DNA of 64,000 bases from Idiomarina sp. (GTDB lineage Bacteria; Pseudomonadota; Gammaproteobacteria; Enterobacterales; Alteromonadaceae). Shown here in pieces: positions 18,305 to 28,637 of the stretch (its first letter is position 1; the number at the start of each line of letters is the position of its first letter). A program made the translations under genes and the position numbers. Where the stretch lies: contig JAIUMU010000007.1 in the NCBI GenBank assembly GCA_022565355.1, positions 45,633 through 109,632 of the forward strand, given 5' to 3'. The notes under the pieces are model-generated. The model was not told the origin of the DNA and ran no database searches. It saw only the letters and a list, made by a program, of their open reading frames with translations.

Positions 18305-19360
18305 ATGCAAAACACCCATATGCAGCATATTGCGCCGGAAGATTTTGCCGCCACCGTATTAAAGTGGCAGCAACAGCACGGCCGCCATGATCTGCCATGG
18401 CAACAACCGGCTACACCCTATCGCGTATTAGTAAGCGAGATCATGCTGCAACAAACTCAAGTGGTTACGGTGATTCCGTACTTTCAACGCTGGATGCAAG
18501 CATTCCCAAGCATCAGTGCACTAGCAAACGCCAGTGAAGATGAAGTGATGGCGCTTTGGCAAGGATTAGGCTATTACTCCCGTGCACGGAATTTACAGAA
18601 AGCGGCTCGCTATATCGAGCTCGAACTGGGCGGTGAATTTCCTAGCGAACTAAAACAGCTAGAAATGATACCGGGTGTGGGCAGATATACCGCAGGCGCT
18701 ATTCGTTCATTCGCCTATGATAGCTACGGGCCTATAGTAGATGGCAATGTACGTCGGTTATTTTGTCGGCTCTTCGCTATCGAAGGCCAGCCTACCACCG
18801 CGGCTGTGAACAAAGCGCTTTGGCAACAGGCCGAGCGTTTAACACCCGAGCTCAATAATCGCCGCTTTGCCCAAGGCCTACTCGATTTGGGCGCTACATT
18901 ATGTAAACCAAGAAATCCAGAATGCACGCGCTGCCCATTCAATCATGCCTGCGCCGCCTACACGCAAAACCGAGTTGGCGAGCTACCTACGGCAAAATTA
19001 AAGAAAACGCTACCAACAAAAACCGGCCATTTCTTATGGCTACCAAACGAAGCCAATGTAATGCTAAGCAAACGGCCCGATACGGGAATTTGGGCTTCAC
19101 TGTGGTGTTTACCGGAAGTGTCTGAGGCGCCCGCAGAAGCAACTTTAGTTGCCAGCTTCAAACACACCTTTAGCCATTACAAGTTAATCGCGAAAGTGTG
19201 GCAACCGGAAGCAGATGCGGCAGTATGGCGGGAGCTACGAGAAGCAAATACCCACTATCAACGCGCACCTATCAATTTGCAGAATATCCACGAATTTGGC
19301 TTGCCTGCACCGATGCTCAAGCTGCTAAATAAACTGCTGCAGGAAGATAGCAACGGCTAA
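18305..19360 (+). CDS. mutY: Adenine DNA glycosylase MutY
   Basis: Removes adenine mispaired with 8-oxoguanine. The helix-hairpin-helix glycosylase core carries catalytic Glu in SEIMLQQTQV, the hairpin PGVGRYTAGAI, and catalytic Asp in IVDGNVRRLF. The 4Fe-4S loop is C-x6-C-x2-C-x5-C (CKPRNPECTRCPFNHAC). A C-terminal NUDIX-like domain (about 230-340) recognises the oxidised base. The length is 351. No clear ribosome site precedes either of the first two ATGs, so the start is uncertain by five codons. Followed by yggX. Confidence 0.95.
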   Translation: MQNTHMQHIAPEDFAATVLKWQQQHGRHDLPWQQPATPYRVLVSEIMLQQTQVVTVIPYFQRWMQAFPSISALANASEDEVMALWQGLGYYSRARNLQKAARYIELELGGEFPSELKQLEMIPGVGRYTAGAIRSFAYDSYGPIVDGNVRRLFCRLFAIEGQPTTAAVNKALWQQAERLTPELNNRRFAQGLLDLGATLCKPRNPECTRCPFNHACAAYTQNRVGELPTAKLKKTLPTKTGHFLWLPNEANVMLSKRPDTGIWASLWCLPEVSEAPAEATLVASFKHTFSHYKLIAKVWQPEADAAVWRELREANTHYQRAPINLQNIHEFGLPAPMLKLLNKLLQEDSNG

Positions 19361-19444
19361 CTACCTGTGCTCAGAGTACTTGCCCCATAGCTAAGCTGTG
19401 CTAGTATTCGCGCTAATGATTTATTGCCTAGATTGGAGAAGCAA

Positions 19445-19720
19445 ATGGCCCGCACTGTGTTTTGTAGCTACTTAAAAAAAGAAGCTGAAGGATTGGATTT
19501 TCAGCTGTATCCGGGCGAGCTTGGCGAGCGTATTTTTAACAATATCTCCAAGCAAGCCTGGGCAGAATGGCAAAAAAAGCAAACCATGCTGATTAATGAA
19601 AAGCGCTTAAACCTAATGGATCCTACATCACGCGCTTTTTTAGAAGAGCAAATGGAAGGGTTTCTTTTTGCTGGTAAAGATGTAGAAATCGAAGGTTACG
19701 TGCCTCCGGAAAATAACTAA
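19445..19720 (+). CDS. yggX: Fe(2+)-trafficking / oxidative-damage protection protein YggX
   Basis: Small (91 residues) soluble protein linked to iron handling and repair of iron-sulfur clusters under oxidative stress; in Salmonella it is co-transcribed with mut[20 protein letters not shown], with its conserved Cys, is the typical start, and [14 protein letters not shown] and [11 protein letters not shown] are family motifs. GGAGAAGCAA precedes the ATG, which supports this start over an upstream one. It follows mutY by about 85 bases. Confidence 0.95.
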   Translation: MARTVFCSYLKKEAEGLDFQLYPGELGERIFNNISKQAWAEWQKKQTMLINEKRLNLMDPTSRAFLEEQMEGFLFAGKDVEIEGYVPPENN

Positions 19721-19925
19721 ATCTGCACATTTCTGTAGTTGTGGTGAATAATTATGCAATTCACCCCAACTGCATATCATAGCCATCCTATGCATAGTAA
19801 AAGCATTGTGAATACCTCCCATAAGCAACCGAAATGCCATTTGCAGCCCTTTAACCACGGGCTCGGTGGAGACAAAAGTGCTTCTGTGTTAAGCTAGCGG
19901 CTCGTTAGTTCAGTAGGGAGTTCAC

Positions 19926-21044
19926 ATGAAAATTCCAGCCTGGCGAAGAGCAGTAATTAAAGTTGGCAGTGCTCTTATCGCGCCAGATGGTAACGGATGC
20001 AGTTCAAAATATCTTTTAGCCATCGCTCGCTTCATTAATGAATGCCGTGAGCGCGGACAAGAAATTGTCCTGGTGTCTTCTGGATCCGTTGCAGCAGGCC
20101 GACATCATTTCAAAGTTGAAGGTAACAACACCCCGGTTGTGCTCAAAAAGGCTATGGCCGCAGTAGGGCAAACCCAAGTTATGGAAAGCTGGTCACGCTT
20201 TTTTGATTTCCCCTGTGCCCAAGTACTCATGACCCACGATGATCTTCGTGAGCGGGAACGTTACATCAGCATTCGCAATACCGTAAACGCATTACTCGAG
20301 CATGGCATTATGCCCATAGCCAATGAAAACGATGCGTTAGCCACCGATGATTTAAAAGTAGGCGATAATGATAACTTAGCAGCCATGGTTGCTACTGTTG
20401 TTGATGCCGATGCACTCTTTATTTGTTCCGATATTGATGGTTTGTTCGATAAAGATCCGAACAAAAATAAAGATGCCACCCTACTTCCGGTGGTTGAGGA
20501 AATCGATCAGAGTATTTATGCCCTGGCCGGGGGTTCTGCAAGTGCCGTAGGTACTGGTGGAATGCGAACTAAGGTTGAGGCTGCCGAGAAGGCAACCGCT
20601 CATGGCATAGACACTTACATACTAAATGGCCGTAAGGGTAGTAAATTCGAAGTGCTGCTTCGTAACGAAAACCCTGGCACGTTATTTAAAGCAAAAGAAA
20701 ACCCGTTAAGTAATAAAAAGCATTGGTTACGCCACACGCTCATTGCGCAAGGCGAAATTCTAGTTGATTCCGGTGCTGTAGATGCACTTCGTAACGAAGG
20801 TGAATCATTACTAACCTCGGGTATCGTGGGCATCGAAGGTAACTTTGATCGCGGCGATGCAGTGCTCATCCGGAGCGCAGAAAACATGGAAACGATCGCC
20901 AAAGGCATTTGCCGCTACAGCTCCCATGAATTAATTCATATTAAGGGACAATCTGGCAGTGCCATCGCTGAAGCATACGGGTATAGCCCTATCAGCGAAG
21001 TAATTCATCGCGACGATTTAATGTTATGGAGAAAAAATGACTAA
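19926..21044 (+). CDS. proB: Glutamate 5-kinase
   Basis: First step of proline synthesis, phosphorylating glutamate; in E. coli it is the proline-inhibited step. An amino-acid kinase domain fills residues 1-260 (IKVGSALIAP, LVSSGSVAAG, NENDALATDD, GTGGMRTKVEAA). A PUA domain follows at about 275-360 (ILVDSGAVDAL). The overlap with proA indicates translational coupling. The roughly 200 bases upstream hold no gene and must contain the promoter; I see no attenuator there. Confidence 0.96.
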   Translation: MKIPAWRRAVIKVGSALIAPDGNGCSSKYLLAIARFINECRERGQEIVLVSSGSVAAGRHHFKVEGNNTPVVLKKAMAAVGQTQVMESWSRFFDFPCAQVLMTHDDLRERERYISIRNTVNALLEHGIMPIANENDALATDDLKVGDNDNLAAMVATVVDADALFICSDIDGLFDKDPNKNKDATLLPVVEEIDQSIYALAGGSASAVGTGGMRTKVEAAEKATAHGIDTYILNGRKGSKFEVLLRNENPGTLFKAKENPLSNKKHWLRHTLIAQGEILVDSGAVDALRNEGESLLTSGIVGIEGNFDRGDAVLIRSAENMETIAKGICRYSSHELIHIKGQSGSAIAEAYGYSPISEVIHRDDLMLWRKND

Positions 21045-22305
21045 CCCAATCAGTAATACAGAATTAGCTACCGAAATTTCTCAGCGTGCTGCCAAAGCAG
21101 CTCGCTCCATTGCTACCTTATCTACTGAAGATAAGAATGCTGCCTTACAGCGCATGGCAGATACCATTCGAGCTCACCAAGAGAAGATTCTATTAGCCAA
21201 CGCCGCAGATTTGCGTGCTGGTGAAGAGAAAGGCCTTGATGCAGCAATGATGGACCGCCTGGCCTTGAATGCGGAACGAATTGAGGATATGGCAAAAGCG
21301 ATTGAAGAAATCATCGCCCTGCCCGATCCAGTAGGTGAAAGCTACCTGCTTGAAGAGCGCCCAAATGGTATGCGCATTGATAAGATGCGTATCCCTCTTG
21401 GTGTTATTTGCATGATTTATGAAGCGCGCCCGAACGTTACCGCCGATGCCGGCGCCCTATGCTTTAAATCGGGTAATGCAGTAATTTTACGCTGTGGCCG
21501 AGAAGCAATAGGTACTAGTAAAGTAATCGCCGAAGCAATGCATAGCGCTATTGAAGCGAGCGGTTTACCTAAAGATGTAGTAACCGTGGTACCTACGCCA
21601 GATCGTCATTTAATGGCAGAGCTTTTAAAGCAAAGTGATTACATTGATTTAGTAATTCCACGTGGTGGTGAAGGCCTTATTCACTACGTAAGCGATAACA
21701 GCAAGATTCCAGTGATTCAGCACTACAAAGGTGTTTGCCATCTCTACGTAGATAAAGATGCAGATCTGGATAAAGCGTTAGCATTATTACTGAATGGTAA
21801 AACCCAACGTACCGGTGTTTGTAACGCTCTTGAAGCATTGTTAGTGCACAGCGCCGTAGCCGATAAATTCTTGCCGATGGCCGCTAAAGCATTAGCTGAG
21901 AAAAACGTTAAGGTGCATGCATGTTCTGGTTCATTGGAGCATTTCGATGGTGCTGAACACATTGCCGATGATGCCTTTGGTGAAGAGTACTTAGCATTAG
22001 AAATCGCAGTACGTAAAGTAAATGATTACAACCATGCAGTTGAGCATTTACATCAGTTCTCAAGTGGCCATACCGATGTGATTTGCACTGAGAACGAAAC
22101 CACAGCGCGTAAGTTTATCGCTGATATCGATTCAGCTGTAACCATGTGGAACACATCCTCGCGGTTCTCTGATGGCGGCCAGCTTGGCCTCGGTGCGGAG
22201 ATTGGTATCTCAACTTCGAAGCTACACGCTTACGGCCCTATGGGTTTGCAATCGCTTACTACTGAGAAATTTGTAGTTACGGGCAATGGCCAAGTACGGC
22301 CATAA
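21037..22305 (+). CDS. proA: Gamma-glutamyl phosphate reductase
   Basis: Reduces gamma-glutamyl phosphate to glutamate semialdehyde with NADPH. The aldehyde-dehydrogenase-like fold has catalytic Cys in KTQRTGVCNALEALL. Other motifs are IPLGVICMIYEARPNVT, VIPRGGEGLI, and the C-terminal LGLGAEIGISTSKLHAYGP. The length of 422 is usual. It starts eight bases inside proB. Confidence 0.97.
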   Translation: MTNPISNTELATEISQRAAKAARSIATLSTEDKNAALQRMADTIRAHQEKILLANAADLRAGEEKGLDAAMMDRLALNAERIEDMAKAIEEIIALPDPVGESYLLEERPNGMRIDKMRIPLGVICMIYEARPNVTADAGALCFKSGNAVILRCGREAIGTSKVIAEAMHSAIEASGLPKDVVTVVPTPDRHLMAELLKQSDYIDLVIPRGGEGLIHYVSDNSKIPVIQHYKGVCHLYVDKDADLDKALALLLNGKTQRTGVCNALEALLVHSAVADKFLPMAAKALAEKNVKVHACSGSLEHFDGAEHIADDAFGEEYLALEIAVRKVNDYNHAVEHLHQFSSGHTDVICTENETTARKFIADIDSAVTMWNTSSRFSDGGQLGLGAEIGISTSKLHAYGPMGLQSLTTEKFVVTGNGQVRP

Positions 22306-22354
22306 ACAAACTTAGGCACCAGCCTTAGGTTTGCGGAACACTAACAACAAGTGT

Positions 22355-22386
22355 TGCGGTAGAACTTTCGAGAAAATACTACCGCA
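22355..22386 (+). terminator. Possible terminator of proBA
   Basis: Perfect 8-base inverted repeat TGCGGTAG / CTACCGCA with a 16-base loop, placed after proA and directly before the tRNA promoter. No T tract follows, so the function is uncertain. Confidence 0.35.
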
Positions 22387-22389
22387 GCC

Positions 22390-22418
22390 TTGACACCCAA
22401 CCGCAAAACGAGTTTAAT
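22390..22418 (+). promoter_or_regulatory. Sigma-70 promoter of tRNA-Phe
   Basis: A consensus -35 TTGACA, a 17-base spacer and a -10 TTTAAT lie about 29 bases before the tRNA. The discriminator after the -10 is GC-rich (ACCCGCCGC), as in stringently controlled stable-RNA promoters. Confidence 0.75.
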
Positions 22419-22446
22419 ACCCGCCGCATCGCAAGATGCGCGGTTT

Positions 22447-22522
22447 GCCCGGATAGCTCAGTCGGTAGAGCAGAGGATTGAAAATCCTCGTGTCGGTGGT
22501 TCGATTCCGCCTCCGGGCACCA
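22447..22522 (+). tRNA. tRNA-Phe (anticodon GAA)
   Basis: 76-base cloverleaf: acceptor GCCCGGA pairs with TCCGGGC, the D loop holds AGCTCAGTCGGTAGAGC, the anticodon stem AGGATT/AATCCT encloses GAA, the T arm holds GGTTCGATTCC, and CCA is encoded. It is a single-gene unit with its own promoter and terminator. Confidence 0.97.
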
Positions 22523-22533
22523 TTATTTCAAAG

Positions 22534-22565
22534 GCCTCGCTAGCAATAGCGGGGCTTTTTGTTTT
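22534..22565 (+). terminator. Terminator of tRNA-Phe
   Basis: GCCTCGCT and AGCGGGGC form an 8-bp stem (one G-U pair) followed by TTTTTGTTTT. Confidence 0.85.
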
Positions 22566-22616
22566 CTGGCTTTGTACCAAATTTGTAGCAAACCTTGATG
22601 CCATGGTCTTGGTAAC

Positions 22617-23099
22617 TTATAGCCAACGGCGAACCTGCACCATATAAGCACGATAGGCTTCACCGAACTTATCCTGCAACAGCCGTTCTTCTGGCATAAT
22701 CTGAAAGCGCGTTAGGTACCATACATATACGGGTAACATAAGTAACGCAACGAAATTCCCAAGCCACAACGCAAAACCCAATAGCAAGAAGAAGAAACCT
22801 AAATACATTGGATTTCGGGTAAAACGATAAATGCCAGTTTGCACAACTGCCGTGCTCTCCTGCGGTTGCATGGGATTTACTGTGGTTTTATATTTACGGA
22901 ATTCAATTACCCCGAATACAGGTAATAATGCGCCAACACCAATGCTCAACCACAGCAGTGCATTTGGCGCAGAATATTGCCAACCAATGTTTAAACCACT
23001 GGCAAATATCCAGCTCAACAACCACATATCAATGGCGATAATTAACACTACCAAAAGTGGCGGTAATTTTAGTTCTAAATCGTTCACTGTTATCCTCAC
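22617..23099 (-). CDS. Isoprenylcysteine carboxyl methyltransferase-like membrane protein
   Basis: 160-residue protein with about four membrane segments and the ICMT/PEMT-type C-terminal core: GIYRFTRNPMYLGFF followed by a ~20-residue hydrophobic segment and MPEERLLQDKFGEAYRAYM. Members are SAM-dependent methyltransferases of membrane substrates, but bacterial substrates are mostly unknown. It is single, convergent with tRNA-Phe and divergent from copA; nothing in the context suggests a substrate. Confidence 0.8.
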   Translation of the reverse strand: MRITVNDLELKLPPLLVVLIIAIDMWLLSWIFASGLNIGWQYSAPNALLWLSIGVGALLPVFGVIEFRKYKTTVNPMQPQESTAVVQTGIYRFTRNPMYLGFFFLLLGFALWLGNFVALLMLPVYVWYLTRFQIMPEERLLQDKFGEAYRAYMVQVRRWL

Positions 23100-23201
23100 G
23101 TCTGCATATCAAGAGTGCTTATCTTAGCTACTCGAGCATTCTGCTGTTGCGGTAAATACGTTATAGTACAAGCATCTTAGCTTAGATTCCCAGAGGGCGG
23201 T

Positions 23202-25667
23202 ATGAGCCAATCGATTCAAGCACCAATCAGTAAACTCACTTGCGCGGGCTGTGTACGCCGGGCAACCAAAGCAATCGAAGATACTGAAGGGGTAACTTCC
23301 GCCTCGGTAAACCTTGCTAGCGAAAAAGCAGACATCGAGTTTCCAAACGCGGAAGTACTTGCCGATGTTGTGAAAAACTTACAAAAAGCGGGCTACCCTG
23401 CGCGTACCGAACGAATCGAACTTGATCTAATAGGGATGCACTGCGCATCTTGTGTTGGCAAAGTAGAAAAAGCCCTCTTGCAAGTTCCTGGAGTGTATCT
23501 CGCTCGAGTAAACCTCGCGAGCGAAACGGCGGTAGTTGAGTTTGTTAGCGGCAGTGTAGAACCGAGCCAGCTGAAAAGCACAGTTAAATCTGCCGGTTAC
23601 CAAGCTGAACTAAAAAACGCTGGCCAACAAAGTGATACCAATCACAAAGCGGCCGAAATTAGTTCTTTGCAACAAAGCTTCTGGTTCGCCGCATTACTTA
23701 CGCTGCCGATATTTATTTTAGAAATGGGTAGCCATTTTATTCCTGCAATGCACCACTGGGTAGAGCATTCGCTCGGGCAAACACTCAACTGGAACCTACA
23801 GTTCGTGCTCACTACCTTAGTGCTCTTTATCCCCGGCCGGCGTTTCTACAAGGTTGGCTTTCCGGCTCTCTTACGCGGCTCCCCGGATATGAATTCATTA
23901 GTAGCGCTGGGTACCAGTGCTGCTTGGCTATTTTCAGTGGTAGCCACCTTTACACCCAGCGTGTTACCCGCCGGTACGGCAAATGTGTATTACGAAGCGG
24001 CCGCGGTTATTGTTACCTTGATTCTGTTAGGCCGGTTACTGGAAGCGCGTGCAAAAGGCCGCACAGGCGATGCCATAAAACGGTTAGTGGGCCTACAAGC
24101 GAAAACCGCCCGGGTGAAGCGCGATGTAGCTGATAGTAAAAGCGAGTGGCAAGAACTCCCCATCGCCGATATCCAGGTGGGCGATCTTATTCAAGCCAAA
24201 CCCGGTGAGCGCATCGCTGTAGATGGTGAAGTAGTAAGTGGCGATTCTTATGTTGATGAATCCATGCTTACCGGTGAACCTATCCCTGTTGCCAAGAAAG
24301 CGGGCGATACCGTTGCCGCAGGCACAGTAAATAGTAATGGCTCACTTACATTCACAGCTACCAAAATAGGTACCGATACCTTATTGGCACAGATTATTAA
24401 AATGGTAGAGCAAGCCCAGGGGGCACGCCTACCGGTACAAGCGCTGGTAGATAAAGTAACCGCCGTATTTGTGCCCATTGTAATGCTAGTTGCCCTACTT
24501 ACCGTATTGGTATGGCTTATTTTTGGGCCCAGCCCTGCCCTCACCTTTGCGTTGGTGAATGGTGTAGCGGTGTTGATTATTGCCTGCCCTTGCGCCATGG
24601 GGTTGGCAACACCGGTTTCAATTATGGTGGGTACGGGCCGCGCGGCTGAGCGCGGAGTTTTGTTCCGCCAAGGTGAAGCACTGCAAACCTTGCGCGATTG
24701 CCAAGTAATTGCCTTGGATAAAACCGGTACTCTTACCGAAGGCAAACCGAAGCTTACCGATTTTGTGGTAACCGAATCCTTCAATGAAGAAAAGGTATTG
24801 GCGATGATTGCGGCAGTAGAGCAGCAATCGGAACACCCCATCGCCAACGCCATAGTTGAGGCCGCTCTGGCGAAAAATATCGAACTACCGGAATGCCGCG
24901 AATTTAAGACGATTTCTGGAATGGGTGTAACCGCAGAGATTGCGGCAACTGATGATGAACAGCCAAGCAACATCGCAATTGGCGCCGATCGGTTTATGCA
25001 GGAACGCGATATTGCCGTTACAGAATTTAATACCACGGCAAACAAATTAGCGGCTGAGGGTAAAACACCTCTGTATGCAGCTATCAATGGCAAGCTTGCC
25101 GCCATAATTGCAGTTGCCGATACGGTGCGCGAAAGCACGCCAGCAGCAATCGAAGCGTTTCATGCATTGGGCCTACAGGTAGCAATGATTACTGGCGATA
25201 ACCGCACCACAGCTGAAGCAATCGCGAAACAACTAGACATTGATAAAGTAGTTGCCGAAGTGTTACCCGATGGCAAAGTAAGTGCGGTAAAAGAACTCCG
25301 TGAGGAATTCGGTGCGGTAGCCTTTGTTGGTGATGGTATTAACGATGCCCCTGCGCTTGCAGAAGCTAATACCGGCATTGCGGTGGGTAGTGGTACGGAT
25401 ATTGCCATTGAATCAGCCGATGTAGTGCTGATGCGTGGCGATTTGCAAGCGGTGGTTGCGGCGCTCGAAATTAGCCGCAAAACCTTACGTAATATTAAAC
25501 AAAACTTATTTTGGGCCTTTGCTTACAACGCCAGCTTGTTGCCAGTAGCTGCTGGTGTGCTCTATCCAGCCTTCGGTATCTTACTGTCACCGATGCTGGC
25601 CGCTGCAGCCATGGCCTTATCGAGTATTTTTGTATTAACCAATGCACTGCGTTTGAAACGCGCCTAA
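23202..25667 (+). CDS. copA: Cu(+)-exporting P-type ATPase
   Basis: P1B-type ATPase that pumps Cu+ out of the cytoplasm. Two N-terminal heavy-metal domains carry CAGC (C14, C17) and CASC (C81, C84). The membrane part holds the CPC ion-binding motif ([11 protein letters not shown], about 461). The phosphorylated Asp is in [11 protein letters not shown], the ATP-binding HP motif in EHPIANAI, and [10 protein letters not shown] closes the phosphorylation domain. Tyr-Asn in FAYNASLLP and the last-helix MALSS are the Cu+-specific residues of subgroup 1B-1. The length of 821 is typical. I did not find a clear CueR-type operator upstream. Confidence 0.95.
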   Translation: MSQSIQAPISKLTCAGCVRRATKAIEDTEGVTSASVNLASEKADIEFPNAEVLADVVKNLQKAGYPARTERIELDLIGMHCASCVGKVEKALLQVPGVYLARVNLASETAVVEFVSGSVEPSQLKSTVKSAGYQAELKNAGQQSDTNHKAAEISSLQQSFWFAALLTLPIFILEMGSHFIPAMHHWVEHSLGQTLNWNLQFVLTTLVLFIPGRRFYKVGFPALLRGSPDMNSLVALGTSAAWLFSVVATFTPSVLPAGTANVYYEAAAVIVTLILLGRLLEARAKGRTGDAIKRLVGLQAKTARVKRDVADSKSEWQELPIADIQVGDLIQAKPGERIAVDGEVVSGDSYVDESMLTGEPIPVAKKAGDTVAAGTVNSNGSLTFTATKIGTDTLLAQIIKMVEQAQGARLPVQALVDKVTAVFVPIVMLVALLTVLVWLIFGPSPALTFALVNGVAVLIIACPCAMGLATPVSIMVGTGRAAERGVLFRQGEALQTLRDCQVIALDKTGTLTEGKPKLTDFVVTESFNEEKVLAMIAAVEQQSEHPIANAIVEAALAKNIELPECREFKTISGMGVTAEIAATDDEQPSNIAIGADRFMQERDIAVTEFNTTANKLAAEGKTPLYAAINGKLAAIIAVADTVRESTPAAIEAFHALGLQVAMITGDNRTTAEAIAKQLDIDKVVAEVLPDGKVSAVKELREEFGAVAFVGDGINDAPALAEANTGIAVGSGTDIAIESADVVLMRGDLQAVVAALEISRKTLRNIKQNLFWAFAYNASLLPVAAGVLYPAFGILLSPMLAAAAMALSSIFVLTNALRLKRA

Positions 25668-25674
25668 CCTGAAA

Positions 25675-26118
25675 TTAATCAGCAGAGCCATCATGGGGGT
25701 TCCAAACTACTTCCCATAGATGGCCATCAGGATCTTGGAATACGCCGCCATAACCACCCCAGCCAAATTCCTTGGCTGGCCGCACCACGGTTGCTCCAGC
25801 ATCACGAGCCTGCTGCATGATCGCATCAACCGCTGCGGTATTGGCAACATTATGCGCTAACATAAAGCCACTCGCATCTGCTGCTCCGAGCGGCACATTG
25901 CATTCTGCACTAATACTCTTGCGCGGCCATAGCGCCAGCTTCAGCCCCGGCTGAAAATCGAAGAAAGCAACGGCACCATTATCAATCTCACTGCCAACAA
26001 TGCCTTTGGTTGCCAAGCCTAAGCCATCTCGATAAAAGCTTACCGCACGCTGCAAGTTATCCACTCCCAGCGTTACATAACTAATCCGATTACTAAACGT
26101 TACTGTTTTTGTTGCCAT
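25675..26118 (-). CDS. VOC (glyoxalase/bleomycin-resistance fold) family protein
   Basis: 147-residue protein with two beta-alpha-beta-beta-beta modules: RISYVTLGVDNLQRAVSFYRD at the N-terminus and GGVFQDPDGHLWEVVWNP at the C-terminus, which holds the usual metal-ligand glutamate. Substrates in this family range from methylglyoxal adducts to antibiotics and cannot be inferred. GAGGTT precedes the ATG. It lies nine bases after an SGNH hydrolase gene on the same strand, so the two may share a transcript; it is convergent with copA. Confidence 0.85.
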   Translation of the reverse strand: MATKTVTFSNRISYVTLGVDNLQRAVSFYRDGLGLATKGIVGSEIDNGAVAFFDFQPGLKLALWPRKSISAECNVPLGAADASGFMLAHNVANTAAVDAIMQQARDAGATVVRPAKEFGWGGYGGVFQDPDGHLWEVVWNPHDGSAD

Positions 26119-26127
26119 AACCTCTAC

Positions 26128-26847
26128 CTACTCAGTAGCGCAATCGTTGATTTTGCGCACAATCGCTTGCGCCCACATTTGATAACCGATCGGCCCGGGA
26201 TGAAAGCCATCGTTCGCCACCACACCCTCGCGAATCGGGAAGTTGGCGTGCAAAACGCTACACCCATGTTGGCCTGCTACTGCACGCTCCATTTCCGCAG
26301 TAAGCGCCTTTGCATCGCGCCCAAGCACCCAACGTAAAGGCTGCGGCAAAGCAGGAAATAGGTGCATAGGCGGGAGTGCGGTAAGCATAATTTGTTTTGC
26401 CTTGAACTTACTTTTCAATAGTTTCAATAAGGCTTGCTGTTGTAGCCGAAAGCGCCCTCTGCCCGTGCGGCCAGTAACATCATTCACGCCAAGAGAAGTA
26501 ATTACCACATCAAACTCTTCTGCTGGCCGCAGGTGCAGTTTCACTAAGGTTACTGCTGTGGTATCGCCATTCCTAGCCCATAGTTTCCAAGCAATATTGC
26601 GCTGCGGAAAACGTCGTTGCAGCTCACGAACCACCTGCCCTGCCAATGCCTGCTGCTGGCCCGCAACCCCAACTCCCGCAGCGGCTGAATCACCACAAAT
26701 CAGCACCCGTAGAGCAGGCACCTCGCCATGAATTTCACCTTCTCGAGCACCACTTGCCTCGGGTAAGCGTGGAGTGTGCTTACGTACCGATTTGCCCTGC
26801 ATAATCAACACAGGCGCCAGAAGTATTTTGCTTAGCATGTGTAACAT
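26128..26847 (-). CDS. SGNH/GDSL-type esterase
   Basis: 239-residue hydrolase with block I LICGDSAAAGVGV (nucleophile Ser), block III TSLGVNDVTGRTG and block V GFHPGPIGYQMWA (catalytic Asp/His). The N-terminal ~15 residues are hydrophobic and could be a weak anchor or signal, so the cellular location is unclear. The substrate is probably an ester or lipid. First gene of a likely two-gene unit with the VOC protein. Confidence 0.85.
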   Translation of the reverse strand: MLHMLSKILLAPVLIMQGKSVRKHTPRLPEASGAREGEIHGEVPALRVLICGDSAAAGVGVAGQQQALAGQVVRELQRRFPQRNIAWKLWARNGDTTAVTLVKLHLRPAEEFDVVITSLGVNDVTGRTGRGRFRLQQQALLKLLKSKFKAKQIMLTALPPMHLFPALPQPLRWVLGRDAKALTAEMERAVAGQHGCSVLHANFPIREGVVANDGFHPGPIGYQMWAQAIVRKINDCATE

Positions 26848-26945
26848 CGTCTTATTATTTCATCCAAACGCCGAAAATGTTTAAAAATAGTTAGTAAACT
26901 CTGATAAGTTTACGGGTAATTGAATGTTTGTACACAGGCAAATTC

Positions 26946-28637
26946 ATGAAATCTACTGCACCCATTGAGTACCATAGCGATACGTTAGTGATTGGTGGTG
27001 GCCTAGCAGGCATTGTTACTGCGCTTGAGCTTATTGAGCAAGGCCAACGGGTAATATTGCTTGATGCTGAGGGCGAACAACAATTTGGCGGCCAAGCGAA
27101 CGATGCGTTCGGCGGCATGCTGCTGATTAACACCAAAGAACAACGCAAGAATGGTATTCACGATTCTCCCGAACTGTTACTCGCAGATTGGCTGCGAGCG
27201 GCTGAGTTTGCGGCGGATGATATTTGGGGGCAACGTTGGGCAGAAACCTATGCTTACCATTGCAAAACGGATGTGTACGATTGGCTGCTAGCGAACGGCA
27301 TTCGTTTTTTTCCCGCAGTACAATGGGTAGAACGCGGTAACTATGGTAATGGTAATTCACTACCCCGCTATCATATTGCCTGGGGCTGCGGCCGAGGGGT
27401 GGTACAAGCGCTCGCGCAGAAATTGCGCCAACACCCGCAGCGCAAATTATTAACCATTCGCTATGAGCATCGGGTAACCGGTTTAATTCGTGATTCGCAC
27501 ACCAACGCTATTACCGGCTGCGTTGGAACAGCACAACTGCCTTGTGCCAAAGCCAGCGGTGGCGAAACCCAAGCCCGAGCATTTCAGGTGCAGGCGAAGG
27601 CCACTGTAGTGTGTAGCGGCGGTATTAACGGCAACATCGATAAAGTTCGCGAGCATTGGAGCCCTATCTACGGGCCGTTTCCCGAGAATATTTTAAATGG
27701 TGTATCGCCAGCTGCTGATGGTGCTATGCATGATGAAGTGTTGAAAGTTGGCGGCCAAGTAATCAACTTAGGGCAAATGTGGAACTACGCAGCAGGCATT
27801 GCTCATCCAAAACCAAAGTTTCCTCGCCATGGATTAAGTTTAATACCTCCTCGTTCGGCATTGTGGCTCGATGCCCACGGCAACCGAGTAGGCCCAGAGC
27901 CTATGATTACAGGTTTCGACACCCACGATCTTTGTAAGCGCACCGGCCACTTACCCGGTCAATACACCTGGCAGGTAATGAACTGGCATATTGCTGCAAA
28001 AGAGCTGGCGATCTCCGGTACCGATGAGAACCCGCATTTTCGTGATAAAAAGCTATTGCGCATTATTTGGCAAACCCTACGCGGCAATCATAAGCTGGTG
28101 CAATGGTTAGTTGAGCAATGCGAAGATGTAATCGTAGCCGATACCCCTACTGAGCTCGCCGAAAAAATGCGCGCGCTAAGTAATGATAATAGGCTCGATA
28201 GCACTCTACTCTGCCAAAGTATCGAGCAATACGATGCCATGTTGCAGCGCGGTGATGCATTGCATAACGACGATCAAGTGCGCAAGTTACAGCAACTGCG
28301 GCAATGGCGGAGTGATAAGCTTCGCACCGCTAAGATTCAGCCCCTCCTTACCAAAAAGAACGGCCCCTTAATTGCTATCCGTGAGCGTATTGTAAGCCGC
28401 AAAAGCATGGGGGGCATGCTTACGAACTTACATTCCCAAGTGCTCGATCATGATCAGCAACCCATTACTGGCTTATATGCAGCAGGTGAAGCTGCAGGCT
28501 TTGGCGGTGGTGGGATAAGTGGCATTCGATCGTTGGAAGGTACATTTTTATCGAACTGCATTTTAAATGGCCGCCGGGCCGCTCGCGCCATCATTGCGCA
28601 GCAAGCTGAAGCCGCCAGATTAGGAGACAACACATGA
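26946..28637 (+). CDS. FAD-binding dehydrogenase (3-ketosteroid dehydrogenase/fumarate reductase-like)
   Basis: Flavoprotein of the FAD-binding-2 family. It opens with a dinucleotide motif TLVIGGGLAGIVTALELI, then FGGQANDAFGGML, VVCSGGINGNI, and the C-terminal FAD motif LYAAGEAAGFGGGGISG. A substrate-binding cap lies between. Relatives include 3-oxosteroid-1-dehydrogenases and uncharacterised FAD-binding dehydrogenases, so the substrate is not known. I use the ATG with AGG eight bases upstream; a TTG six codons earlier is possible. Its stop overlaps the start of the ThDP enzyme gene (ATGA), so the two proteins are made together and probably act in one pathway. Confidence 0.85.
   Translation: MKSTAPIEYHSDTLVIGGGLAGIVTALELIEQGQRVILLDAEGEQQFGGQANDAFGGMLLINTKEQRKNGIHDSPELLLADWLRAAEFAADDIWGQRWAETYAYHCKTDVYDWLLANGIRFFPAVQWVERGNYGNGNSLPRYHIAWGCGRGVVQALAQKLRQHPQRKLLTIRYEHRVTGLIRDSHTNAITGCVGTAQLPCAKASGGETQARAFQVQAKATVVCSGGINGNIDKVREHWSPIYGPFPENILNGVSPAADGAMHDEVLKVGGQVINLGQMWNYAAGIAHPKPKFPRHGLSLIPPRSALWLDAHGNRVGPEPMITGFDTHDLCKRTGHLPGQYTWQVMNWHIAAKELAISGTDENPHFRDKKLLRIIWQTLRGNHKLVQWLVEQCEDVIVADTPTELAEKMRALSNDNRLDSTLLCQSIEQYDAMLQRGDALHNDDQVRKLQQLRQWRSDKLRTAKIQPLLTKKNGPLIAIRERIVSRKSMGGMLTNLHSQVLDHDQQPITGLYAAGEAAGFGGGGISGIRSLEGTFLSNCILNGRRAARAIIAQQAEAARLGDNT

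Noticed and set aside
22390..22647. Plus-strand frame across the tRNA-Phe region
   Set aside because: It reads through the tRNA promoter, the tRNA and its terminator.
23100..23201. CueR-type copper operator before copA
   Set aside because: No dyad of the MerR type with a long-spaced promoter could be found by eye.
24248..25138. Long minus-strand frame of 296 codons opposite copA
   Set aside because: It is fully antisense to a clear P-type ATPase with all motifs and has no protein-like composition of its own.
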